From a virus: 33,003 nt of DNA. Position numbers and translations under genes: made by a program. This document shows, piece by piece, positions 1 through 6,071 of the stretch. The DNA is taken from positions 1 to 33,003 of the IMG/VR virus record IMGVR_UViG_3300042307_000448; one strand, written 5' to 3'. The notes below the pieces were generated by a model that saw nothing but the letters and a program-made list of their open reading frames with translations, had not been told where the DNA came from and did no database searches. The stretch's first letter is position 1. Every line of letters begins with the position of its first letter.

Positions 1-225
1 TCATAATAGTTTATATTTTATATATGGAGCCCCCCCTTATCCCCCCCAAAGATGAGAAATCTTTTTTCAAATTCCAAAAAAAACTTTTCCCAAAAATTTA
101 TGCACCCCCCACACCGTCCATATTGGTGACCGTGTTGACCACTCCATATGACAACCCCATGGGCTGATTGGCAGGTTGGCCCTATCCCCCAACTGTGAGC
201 CGATAACAATCTAAATAATATTAAG
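1..225. other. C-tract-rich non-coding leader
   Basis: No credible gene lies here. The + strand carries C runs at 30-36, 41-47, 105-110 and 186-190. The first two are separated only by TTAT, so the - strand (G7-N4-G7) satisfies a four-tract G-quadruplex pattern. This contrasts with the AT-rich remainder of the window. The first gene starts at 226 behind an A/T-rich stretch. It may be a promoter, origin or module-boundary region, but nothing here proves which. Confidence 0.5.
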
Positions 226-678
226 ATGTCACAATTACAAATTAATGCAACCAAGAACGTAATTATCGAAGGCGGTAATTTCTCAACAGCAGGTAACTTC
301 TCAGGTTATGATGCTGAAACTTCTGAACGCTATTTCATCCCAGGACGGATGATGAAGGCTAAAGGTTGGGCTACCGACGCTGAGGTACCAACAGTATTCT
401 TTGCTGTTCTTACCAACAAGCAGTACAATGTCTTAACTGATGAGCTTGACGCTGAAGGCAACAGAGTTCCTGAGATTGATAAGGAAACAGGAGAGATTAA
501 AACCTTCACTCGTCTTACTGTTACTAAAATCTACAAGAGCAAGGAAGAGCACGGTGATGCCATCGAGGCAGTTGCAAGCTACCACGGCTACTTGGAGCAT
601 CGTGCTACTCAGGCCAAAGCCTCTATTAGTGTTGTTAGCACTAAAAAAGCTGATTCTGTGGCTAACGCACCAGTCTAA
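226..678 (+). CDS. Hypothetical protein, relatively GC-rich, 150 aa
   Basis: I do not recognise this protein. It is soluble-looking, with an Asn/Gly-rich N-terminus (residues 1-30), a charged central part, a likely beta-rich stretch around residues 90-110 (FTRLTVTKIYKS) and an Ala/Ser/Lys-rich tail. It has no signal peptide, membrane segment or metal-binding Cys set. Codon choice is richer in C and G than in neighbouring small genes. It forms its own transcription unit between the C-rich leader and a strong UUCG-loop terminator 11 bases after the stop codon, which suggests high expression (inference). A nucleic-acid-binding role is possible from its size and charge but is not shown. Confidence 0.8.
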   Translation: MSQLQINATKNVIIEGGNFSTAGNFSGYDAETSERYFIPGRMMKAKGWATDAEVPTVFFAVLTNKQYNVLTDELDAEGNRVPEIDKETGEIKTFTRLTVTKIYKSKEEHGDAIEAVASYHGYLEHRATQAKASISVVSTKKADSVANAPV

Positions 679-689
679 CAATAAGGATA

Positions 690-722
690 GTAGGGCCCTT
701 CGGGGCTCTACATTCTTTATAT
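690..722 (+). terminator. Rho-independent terminator with UUCG loop
   Basis: A 9-bp stem (690-698 with 703-711, one G-U pair) is closed by a C(UUCG)G tetraloop at 699-702 and followed by ATTCTTTATATA. It lies 11 bases after the stop of the 150-aa gene. The downstream U-run is imperfect, but the stem is GC-rich and the tetraloop is the classical stable one. Confidence 0.85.
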
Positions 723-770
723 ATAGGGTGGGTGACGAAGGTGAGTACAGCTCGTGGGTGGGATATTAGT

Positions 771-838
771 AAACTAATGCAATATTATCATTGGTCCTTA
801 GGGACAAAGTAACTTTTATGGTAAAATAGCATTAGTTT
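771..838 (+). ncRNA. Candidate compact structured RNA, 68 nt
   Basis: The ends form a perfect 10-bp helix (AAACTAATGC at 771-780 with GCATTAGTTT at 829-838). Inside, 783-791 can pair with 818-828 with a small bulge. Two short hairpins follow: GTCC-TTAG-GGAC (794-805) and AAAG-TAA-CTTT (806-816). The result is a three-way-junction shape. It is not a tRNA, since the arm lengths and conserved bases do not fit. Strand is assumed from neighbouring transcription. Pairing is seen directly; function is unknown. Confidence 0.5.
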
Positions 839-929
839 GTTTGATTAAGTGGGTGTAAAAGAGTCGTCGTGTGACCATGTGGGTGATAATAGTGCTAAAT
901 TAAGAATGATAAATAACGTGCTACATAAG

Positions 930-956
930 AAATATATAGCATTAAAACCTTTTAAA
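930..956 (+). promoter_or_regulatory. Candidate upstream element before 71-aa gene
   Basis: AAATATATAGCATTA (930-944) has an exact second copy at 2187-2201. ACCTTTTAAA (947-956) recurs at 1773-1782 and 4316-4325, each time 10-11 bases before a start codon. Repetition at matching positions suggests a promoter or leader signal. It does not match the Bacteroidota TAnnTTTG -7 box. Confidence 0.4.
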
Positions 957-966
957 CAATAAAGAC

Positions 967-1182
967 ATGTACCTAATACAGAAAGCAACACGTATAGTAA
1001 ACAATTGGACATTAAATGAAGATGATGCTCTTGTAGTACTTAATGATTTTATTAAAGCTAATAGTGAGTTAATAGATCATTATTATGTTCTTCCACATTT
1101 AGCTTTAGAGAAAGAGATACTATCCAAGCTTGAGTCTTTTGCTTGTGATTATCTATTCGCTAATCAATTGAGCTATTTATAG
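967..1182 (+). CDS. Hypothetical small protein, 71 aa
   Basis: Unrecognised. It is a predominantly helical acidic protein with no signal peptide, membrane segment or Cys motif. The start follows ACCTTTTAAA plus 10 bases. The stop codon lies only 5 bases before the first long helix of the structured non-coding region, so that region would be its 3' untranslated part if co-transcribed. Its isolation between two structured non-coding stretches makes it a possible functional partner of those RNAs, but that is speculation. Confidence 0.65.
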   Translation: MYLIQKATRIVNNWTLNEDDALVVLNDFIKANSELIDHYYVLPHLALEKEILSKLESFACDYLFANQLSYL

Positions 1183-1187
1183 TAAGA

Positions 1188-1742
1188 ATAGATAGTTATA
1201 ATATAAAGAGGTTATGGCCATACCTGATGATGACAGTTAATAGAGTTGTCTATTATTGTAAAAGCGTGGTTCATCATATTATAACTATCTATTTTTATTT
1301 AATGCAAGATATATATATTATATGACGAGAAGATATCTTTATGATAACAATAGCTCACAACATAGGTAAAATAATAAAGCCTACATTACTGTTGCAATGC
1401 AGCGAGCAGTCATATAATATATTATTTAATGCATCATTCTATCTTCCCAAGGGATAGCAATTGTAATACAGATAGAGTAAAACAAACAGGACTGTGTATA
1501 TACACCGACTTAGAAGCCAATTAGTAATGATTGGTGGAGTATCCTGCTCTATTGAAATGAGATAACATCAAACAAGTATTACAATTGAATGCAGAGGGGT
1601 ATAGGTTTCGGGAGATTATAGTATAAAATACCAATAGCTATTAATGCATGTGCACAATGTATTAGTATTTAGGGACGCTGAATGTCTTTGGTTGATCAAT
1701 GTTATATTCTAGGAATGTAATACATCTGGATATACTATAATC
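1188..1742 (+). ncRNA. Candidate large multi-domain structured RNA (about 555 nt)
   Basis: The gap 1183-1792 has no gene but contains four consecutive, non-nested, perfect closing helices: 17 bp (1188-1204 with 1276-1292), 14 bp (1313-1326 with 1409-1422), 12 bp (1458-1469 with 1576-1587) and 12 bp (1614-1625 with 1731-1742). Inner helices are also visible. Domain 1 has GATGA 1226-1230 with TCATC 1271-1275, and AATAG 1239-1243 with CTATT 1250-1254. Domain 3 has ATAGAG 1472-1477 with CTCTAT 1547-1552, CAGGA 1487-1491 with TCCTG 1542-1546, and hairpins at 1494-1505 and 1517-1534. Linkers between domains share AATGCA. Size and layout recall large ornate phage RNAs such as ROOL and GOLLD, but I see no basis to assign it to either class. 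Strand is inferred from neighbours. Confidence 0.6.
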
Positions 1743-1772
1743 GAACGTGACCAATTTATTAATGTATTTTTA

Positions 1773-1782
1773 ACCTTTTAAA
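1773..1782 (+). promoter_or_regulatory. ACCTTTTAAA element 10 bases before start
   Basis: Second exact copy of the ACCTTTTAAA decamer. It ends 10 bases before the ATG at 1793, the same spacing as the copy at 947-956. It may act in translation initiation or as part of a promoter. Confidence 0.4.
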
Positions 1783-1792
1783 TAATATTCAA

Positions 1793-2170
1793 ATGAAAGA
1801 TTCAAATTATTACACTGTGTACAACCAAGATGGTTTACATATGGGCTCATATCAAGATAAAGATTGGGCATATTACACTAAAGATAAATACAATGGTCAC
1901 ATCAAGGTAACACGCGAAGCTATACCTAATAGAGACAATCATTTATACTATAGTGGTTTAGCTAAAAGAGCTATTAATCATCAACGACGTGTATTAATGC
2001 GTAGTTGTATTTATGCTCTTTGTTGTGTCATCATTGTATTATATGCATTAGTGTATAAGATAATGACAGAACCATTTGATATGGATGTGCATTTAGCATT
2101 TATGTTCTTTGGTATTATTGGTTGTGTATTTATTTATTTATTATCACACGCAGAAAGGGGAGACGTTTAG
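1793..2170 (+). CDS. Membrane protein with two C-terminal TM segments, 125 aa
   Basis: Unrecognised. Residues 1-65 are hydrophilic and Tyr-rich. Two hydrophobic helices follow, at about 71-89 and 100-117, with only a short polar loop between them and a charged tail. This predicts a hairpin inner-membrane protein with a cytoplasmic N-domain. The stop codon sits within the loop and closing base of the following terminator, which makes it the last gene of its unit. A role in superinfection exclusion or envelope modification would be typical of small phage membrane proteins but is not shown. Confidence 0.75.
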   Translation: MKDSNYYTVYNQDGLHMGSYQDKDWAYYTKDKYNGHIKVTREAIPNRDNHLYYSGLAKRAINHQRRVLMRSCIYALCCVIIVLYALVYKIMTEPFDMDVHLAFMFFGIIGCVFIYLLSHAERGDV

Positions 2171-2182
2171 TCTCTCTTTTTT
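2154..2182 (+). terminator. Rho-independent terminator overlapping stop codon
   Basis: An 11-bp stem (2154-2164 with 2170-2180, two G-U pairs) has a GTTTA loop and is followed by Ts. The TAG stop of the 125-aa gene lies in the loop and closing pair, so the hairpin encodes the last residues of that gene. Confidence 0.8.
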
Positions 2183-2186
2183 GTAT

Positions 2187-2201
2187 AAATATATAGCATT
2201 A
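2187..2201 (+). promoter_or_regulatory. Second copy of AAATATATAGCATTA
   Basis: An exact 15-base match to 930-944, placed just after a terminator. Its last base is the A of the ATG at 2201. A promoter is a reasonable reading; in that case the 2201 start would be nearly leaderless. Confidence 0.4.
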
Positions 2202-2353
2202 TGCAACATTTATTAGAGTTTGTAGGATGGCAAAATACTATTGATAATCTTATAACTGTACAATTGATAAGAAGAGATTATTTGATATTCTTAAACGGTT
2301 ATCAAAAGGCTATTATTGTCATCATGTATTTTATTTGTTGTTCATTCACTTAA
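2201..2353 (+). CDS. Hypothetical small protein, 50 aa
   Basis: Short ORF beginning MQHLLEFVGW and ending YFICCSFT. It is amphipathic with a hydrophobic C-terminal stretch at about residues 37-49 that may insert in a membrane. It is the first ORF after the terminator at 2154 and is followed 9 bases later by another small membrane gene. There is no family match that I know. Its reality depends on whether the start, which overlaps the repeated 15-mer, is used. Confidence 0.4.
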   Translation: MQHLLEFVGWQNTIDNLITVQLIRRDYLIFLNGYQKAIIVIMYFICCSFT

Positions 2354-2362
2354 AAAAACAAT

Positions 2363-2536
2363 ATGAATAAACTAAATTTTATATTTCCAATGCTAGTGGG
2401 AGTGCTAGCATTTGTTAATTTCTTATGGATGATGAGCTTTCCATATTATGACATTGGTCTTGTATCATTGCTTATGTCTATGTTATGTATTGCAATAGCA
2501 ATTATTGAAAGAAATAAATATTATAACCACCACTAA
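2363..2536 (+). CDS. Small membrane protein, two TM segments, 57 aa
   Basis: Short ORF starting behind AAAAAAACAAT, a good Bacteroidota-type leader. Almost the whole protein is hydrophobic: TM1 at about residues 6-25 and TM2 at about 30-49, with a polar His/Tyr-rich tail (NKYYNHH). It is probably an integral inner-membrane protein. Function unknown. Confidence 0.6.
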   Translation: MNKLNFIFPMLVGVLAFVNFLWMMSFPYYDIGLVSLLMSMLCIAIAIIERNKYYNHH

Positions 2537-2573
2537 TATATAAATTATCCACACATTCTAAATCATCAAGAAG

Positions 2574-2735
2574 ATGGCAACCTTAAATTTTGATTTACAC
2601 AAATATTATAATTGGTGTAAAGATTATCCACAAGTGATGCATGACTATGCTTATGCCAATAACTTTGTGGTAGTAAAGATTAAAATTAGCCTATTAAAAC
2701 AACTATTAACAACAGGCTATAAAATTATGAATTAG
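2574..2735 (+). CDS. Hypothetical small protein, 53 aa
   Basis: Short ORF encoding MATLNFDLHKYY through TTGYKIMN. It is aromatic-rich at the N-terminus and basic at the C-terminus, with no membrane segment. It is the last gene before the terminator at 2756. The A-rich AATCATCAAGAAG before the ATG supports translation. No function can be assigned. Confidence 0.55.
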   Translation: MATLNFDLHKYYNWCKDYPQVMHDYAYANNFVVVKIKISLLKQLLTTGYKIMN

Positions 2736-2755
2736 GGTTAAAAGGTTGAATGCAT

Positions 2756-2793
2756 AGAGCTCTTGGACATTGTCCTTGAGCTCTTTTATTATT
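2756..2793 (+). terminator. Rho-independent terminator
   Basis: AGAGCTC (2756-2762) pairs with GAGCTCT (2778-2784), and the inner GGAC/GTCC stem (2765-2768 with 2772-2775) follows across a 2x2 internal loop. A T-rich tail comes after. It separates the small-gene block from the six-module zinc protein. A TTG at 2770 in frame with that gene falls inside this hairpin and is not its start. Confidence 0.75.
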
Positions 2794-2814
2794 TATTTAT
2801 TAAATAACAATATT

Positions 2815-4035
2815 ATGAAGCCAGCTTATCCAGTTATTGACAATCACAAAGAATGTAACAGATGTCATGTTACAAAACAAGTTTCTGAATTTAGTAGATG
2901 GAAGAATGTTAGTGGTTTATATGTTCCTACTCCAGACTGTAAGAAATGCAGAGCTGAATATGCAATGAATAGAAATAGAGCTGCAGGAACGAAACCTCGT
3001 AATGAATATCCAGTTACTGATGGACATAAAGAGTGTGCTGACTGTCATACTATAAAACCAACATCTGAATATTGGAAGGGAATGAATGCAACTGGAACAA
3101 TTACATATGATAGATTATGTAAGATGTGTATGAAAAAAAGCTTGATAACAAAAGCTAGATTGAAAGGAGTACAACCTATGAAAAGGCGTCTAGTTATTGA
3201 TGGTCACAGTGAATGTAGTACATGTCATGTAATAAAACCTTTATCTGATTATAAGTTAAGAAAGAAAAAGGATGGATCACCTTCACCAGAGGCTCACTGT
3301 AAAAAATGTACTAATAAAAAGCAATTAGAAAAACTAAGAGCAAAAGGAGTACAGCCTAAAAAATACTATCCTGTAATTGATGGAATGAAACTATGCGGTA
3401 AATGTAATGTTACAAAGGCAATTAGTGAATATTCACTAAAAAAGAATACAAAAGGTGAGTCTACTTATAGATGCCACTGTAAAGAGTGTATGATTGTTTA
3501 TTATATAAAAAATAGGAGAGAAAAAGGTGTAAAGCCTAACAAATGGTATCCTGTTATTGATGGATGTAAACAATGCACTCGATGTAATGAAGTAAAACCA
3601 ATTACTAACTTTTATAAACGTGCCATAAATAAATCAGGCATACTAGGCCATTGCATAGAATGTGATTTAGAGGAAGCTGTTAAATGGAGAAGAGCTAAAG
3701 GTATGATTCCAAACGTAGAAATTCGTTATCCTATTATTGATGGATTCAAGAAATGTTATCTGTGTAATGAAAATCTTGCTGTTGAAAAGTTCTCAATTAA
3801 AGACGGCAATTTAAGACATTCATGTAAAACATGTAATCTTAAGAAAGATAAACCATATCGTATTAAATACTACAAAAGAGATTCTGAAGGATTAACTGAT
3901 AATTATCTTGCAATGGTTATACGTAAACATGTTCCTATTCATAAAAAGGATATTCCTGAAGACATCTTTCATATATTCAGAGAAAAGATTAAGATTCAAC
4001 GTAAAATTAAAGAAGTAAAGAATTTAAACCAATAA
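2815..4035 (+). CDS. Six-module zinc-binding repeat protein, 406 aa
   Basis: The protein is six tandem modules of about 60 residues, each starting near YPVIDG and holding two CxxC pairs. First pairs fall at C14/17, 74/77, 134/137, 194/197, 254/257 and 314/317, exactly 60 residues apart. Second pairs are at C42/45, 102/105, 162/165, 222/225, 280/283 and 337/340. Modules end in a basic stretch such as RAKGVQP. Each resembles the small zinc module at the N-terminus of many phage HNH proteins, including the one at 10308 here, but no HNH core is present. The basic tail (about 363-400) resembles a segment I associate with phage HNH-type proteins. It likely binds DNA or RNA through a zinc-finger array (inference). 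The ATG at 2815 is chosen because the upstream in-frame TTG lies in a terminator. Confidence 0.85.
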   Translation: MKPAYPVIDNHKECNRCHVTKQVSEFSRWKNVSGLYVPTPDCKKCRAEYAMNRNRAAGTKPRNEYPVTDGHKECADCHTIKPTSEYWKGMNATGTITYDRLCKMCMKKSLITKARLKGVQPMKRRLVIDGHSECSTCHVIKPLSDYKLRKKKDGSPSPEAHCKKCTNKKQLEKLRAKGVQPKKYYPVIDGMKLCGKCNVTKAISEYSLKKNTKGESTYRCHCKECMIVYYIKNRREKGVKPNKWYPVIDGCKQCTRCNEVKPITNFYKRAINKSGILGHCIECDLEEAVKWRRAKGMIPNVEIRYPIIDGFKKCYLCNENLAVEKFSIKDGNLRHSCKTCNLKKDKPYRIKYYKRDSEGLTDNYLAMVIRKHVPIHKKDIPEDIFHIFREKIKIQRKIKEVKNLNQ

Positions 4036-4045
4036 ATACATAGAA

Positions 4046-4309
4046 ATGACAAAGAAAGTAAAAAAAGAAGAAATAGCTACAATAGCACAAGGGTTAGTTG
4101 TAGTTACTAAAACAGATCGTTCTAAGTCTGTTCGTTTGGTCCTTCAAGATATGGGAGATTCATTAAAAACCAATTTTGACAAAACAGCAGATTTAAAAAC
4201 TGCACAAGCTGCAATTAGTGCATACGCTACAGCAATTAACATTGTTAAAACACAAGTGATGTACAAGAGATTAACTGGTACTCCTGGTAAAATAGATTTT
4301 TTTGAGTAA
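4046..4309 (+). CDS. Hypothetical protein, 87 aa
   Basis: Unrecognised, small, basic N-terminus (MTKKVKKEEI) and an Ala/Thr-rich helical C-terminal half. It begins 10 bases after the zinc-module gene and is probably co-transcribed with it. There is no membrane segment or Cys motif. The alternating Lys and Ala content is compatible with a small nucleic-acid-binding or structural protein, but nothing diagnostic is visible. Confidence 0.7.
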   Translation: MTKKVKKEEIATIAQGLVVVTKTDRSKSVRLVLQDMGDSLKTNFDKTADLKTAQAAISAYATAINIVKTQVMYKRLTGTPGKIDFFE

Positions 4310-4315
4310 TTGCCC

Positions 4316-4325
4316 ACCTTTTAAA
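4316..4325 (+). promoter_or_regulatory. Third ACCTTTTAAA element, 11 bases before start
   Basis: An exact decamer match to 947-956 and 1773-1782, ending 11 bases before the ATG at 4337. The position relative to the start codon is conserved across all three copies. Confidence 0.4.
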
Positions 4326-4336
4326 CATGCATAGAC

Positions 4337-4708
4337 ATGAGACAACAATCAAATGAGCTATTACAAATAGCTAAAGAATTACGAGATTATATAAAATCAT
4401 TAAACCTTCCACAAGATGTAAATGAAGAAGGTAAATCTATTGGTATTAATTTACGCATATCAAATACAGTGCGTATGCATTATCATCCATTACATGACTA
4501 TTGTAACATGGAGTTTTCATCATGGCCTAAAACAGTCAATGTAGGATTATTTGAGAATAGTGGTTATACTAATAATACTATAACTATTAATACAGAATTA
4601 GTAGATGATGTAGAATTAGAGGCTATAATTTTGTTAGTTCAAGCAGATATTGCTATATTTAAGGCCGAAAAACTAATCGAAGAATGTACTACACAGCAGT
4701 TAAACTAG
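4337..4708 (+). CDS. Hypothetical protein, 123 aa
   Basis: Unrecognised soluble protein. It has a helical N-terminus (residues 1-25), a central segment with His and aromatic residues (VRMHYHPLHDY) and an acidic C-terminal helix. It overlaps the next gene by about 25 bases if that gene uses its first ATG. It is part of the long run of small early-type genes and has no motif that I can assign. Confidence 0.7.
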   Translation: MRQQSNELLQIAKELRDYIKSLNLPQDVNEEGKSIGINLRISNTVRMHYHPLHDYCNMEFSSWPKTVNVGLFENSGYTNNTITINTELVDDVELEAIILLVQADIAIFKAEKLIEECTTQQLN

Positions 4709-5145
4709 TATACAGACACTATCAACCTCAAATATTAGAGATGGGTATGTTGTTCGCTATTCAAGTGAGTGTAAATGATTATGAGTATTTACATTTGCAT
4801 GAACTTAAAGCCATTCCACGTGATATTGAGAAATATATTAACGAGAATGGCTTTCCTGTTAAACCTTATTTAGTACAATCAGTTGATTCCAATCCAGATA
4901 CACCTGAAGTTGTTGTTGCATATCCTGATCAAATTGATTGGATAGAATACAATAACGATGAGTATCAAATGGATGTTGATATGATGAACTATATATCACT
5001 AACTGATCACGGATATGTAGGAATTTATATTGGAAATGACAAGGCCATACTAGATGATGATGGTAAAGCAATATTATGTGATGTAGATTATCTATTATCA
5101 TATGATGAGGATTATTATGATTATGATGATCAAGAAGAGAGTTAA
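4684..5145 (+). CDS. Hypothetical acidic protein, 153 aa
   Basis: Unrecognised and strongly acidic: the C-terminus is a run of Asp, Tyr and Glu (ending DYDDQEES). The first ATG (4684) overlaps the previous gene. An internal ATG at 4741 (MGMLFAIQV) would give 134 residues with a 32-base gap; both have A-rich leaders and I cannot decide between them. A very acidic tail is common in DNA-mimic inhibitors and in chaperone-like small phage proteins, but that is only a compositional hint. Confidence 0.65.
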   Translation: MYYTAVKLVYRHYQPQILEMGMLFAIQVSVNDYEYLHLHELKAIPRDIEKYINENGFPVKPYLVQSVDSNPDTPEVVVAYPDQIDWIEYNNDEYQMDVDMMNYISLTDHGYVGIYIGNDKAILDDDGKAILCDVDYLLSYDEDYYDYDDQEES

Positions 5146-5168
5146 ACCAATAAATAAATAAATAAACA

Positions 5169-5384
5169 ATGATTAAAACTAGAGTGGGTAAACTTGTCAA
5201 GGTTAAGAACCAGGACAAGAAGAAAGCAGCTAATAATACTTATCAAGCTGTAATTTTAAATAGTAATGGACAGTATAACGCTTATCTGTTTACAGATGTA
5301 GAGATTACTGTAGCAGCTGAGAGAGCTCGTAAGAATATCGAAGATCAAGTTGAACGTAGTTTAGTATCTAAACTTCTAGATTAA
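5169..5384 (+). CDS. Hypothetical basic protein, 71 aa
   Basis: A small basic protein beginning MIKTRVGKLVKVKN. The N-terminal half has alternating hydrophobic and basic residues suggesting beta strands; the C-terminal half (about residues 45-71) is a charged helix. It is preceded by an A-rich AATAAATAAATAAACA leader, a strong Bacteroidota-type initiation context. No family recognised. Confidence 0.7.
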   Translation: MIKTRVGKLVKVKNQDKKKAANNTYQAVILNSNGQYNAYLFTDVEITVAAERARKNIEDQVERSLVSKLLD

Positions 5385-5385
5385 T

Positions 5386-5649
5386 ATGAAAGCAGAAGAT
5401 AGAGCAGAAATGAAACTATTATCATTTATATTAACATTTATTATTATCTTAGTGTCATTATTTGCATTTATATGGATGGTTTTTGTTACATATAACTCAC
5501 AGAATGAGGGAGTTCCAAATAAAAGTAGGTTTATGCAAAATAAAACAGAAAGATTTGGAATAGCTACACAAGAACACATCTATATAGATAATATGGAGCC
5601 AGGTAGTAGATACACTAGCCATGGTAGGTTAATAACAAAATCTGAATAA
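5386..5649 (+). CDS. Single-pass membrane protein, 87 aa
   Basis: An N-terminal charged segment (residues 1-10), one hydrophobic helix at about 11-34, and a polar C-terminal domain. The positive-inside rule is ambiguous. It starts 1 base after the previous stop and is followed 1 base later by another membrane gene, so the three form a compact operon. Function unknown. Confidence 0.7.
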   Translation: MKAEDRAEMKLLSFILTFIIILVSLFAFIWMVFVTYNSQNEGVPNKSRFMQNKTERFGIATQEHIYIDNMEPGSRYTSHGRLITKSE

Positions 5650-5650
5650 T

Positions 5651-5872
5651 ATGATAAGAGATAGGGTAACAGCAGGAATACTTACAATTATAATATTGTA
5701 TTTTACTATAAGAGTATTTGCAGTGATATATGGTGTATTCAAAGTATTGAATGCATCTGAATTTATTCCTGCTGATACCACCTATCATAACTATCCAGAA
5801 TTAGATAGAACTCACCTTAGATTTAAATATTATGAAGACGATAAAGTTAAAGCTGACAGTCTCAGAAGATAG
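5651..5872 (+). CDS. Single-pass membrane protein, 73 aa
   Basis: Basic residues at positions 3 and 5 precede one hydrophobic helix at about 7-29, followed by a polar domain of about 40 residues. This resembles an N-in, C-out single-pass protein. Its 3' end overlaps the next gene by 41 bases. It sits next to another single-pass membrane gene of similar layout but shows no clear sequence relation to it. Confidence 0.65.
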   Translation: MIRDRVTAGILTIIILYFTIRVFAVIYGVFKVLNASEFIPADTTYHNYPELDRTHLRFKYYEDDKVKADSLRR

Positions 5873-6071
5873 GAATCCCTATTTAGTTGATGAGAACAAT
5901 GATGTTGTAGTAAAATCATCTAATATAGGATGGGTTATAAATAATGATGGTAGACTTGCTAACGCATCGCCACAATTTATAACTTCTAATCTTAATAAGA
6001 TGGTTAATGTACAAGTGCATAGTTATGGTAAACCTGTAATGTTAAATGATAAAGTAATAATAAAACTATGA
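5832..6071 (+). CDS. Hypothetical protein, 79 aa
   Basis: A small, probably all-beta protein (MKTIKLKLTVSEDRNP start; strands around residues 23-35 and 56-78). The start overlaps the preceding gene by 41 bases. The last codons overlap the next ATG, which supports translational coupling. No family recognised. Confidence 0.6.
   Translation: MKTIKLKLTVSEDRNPYLVDENNDVVVKSSNIGWVINNDGRLANASPQFITSNLNKMVNVQVHSYGKPVMLNDKVIIKL

Larger units (their letters stand above)
723..966. other. Non-coding region with GTGGGTG repeats
   Basis: About 240 bases without a credible gene. Four exact GTGGGTG copies lie at 728-734, 754-760, 849-855 and 879-885, two on each side of the structured element at 771-838. The 15-mer AAATATATAGCATTA at 930-944 recurs at 2187-2201. 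ACCTTTTAAA at 947-956 sits 10 bases before the next start codon. Likely a regulatory leader or small-RNA locus (inference). Confidence 0.5.

Noticed and set aside
18-254. Minus-strand ORF of 78 codons over the leader
   Set aside because: It lies over C-tract non-coding DNA, has no coding character or recognisable motif, and would be the only minus-strand gene in the window.
771-838. tRNA or degenerate tRNA
   Set aside because: The closing helix is 10 bp, there is no anticodon arm or T-loop GTTCRA motif, and the loop sizes do not match.
1183-1792. CRISPR array or tandem repeat in the gap
   Set aside because: The repeated feature is distinct inverted pairs with different sequences, not direct repeats with spacers; only the short AATGCA recurs.
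2770-2814. Upstream TTG start for the six-module zinc protein
   Set aside because: The extension lies within the terminator hairpin and its T-rich tail; the ATG at 2815 has a normal A-rich leader and begins at the first repeat module.
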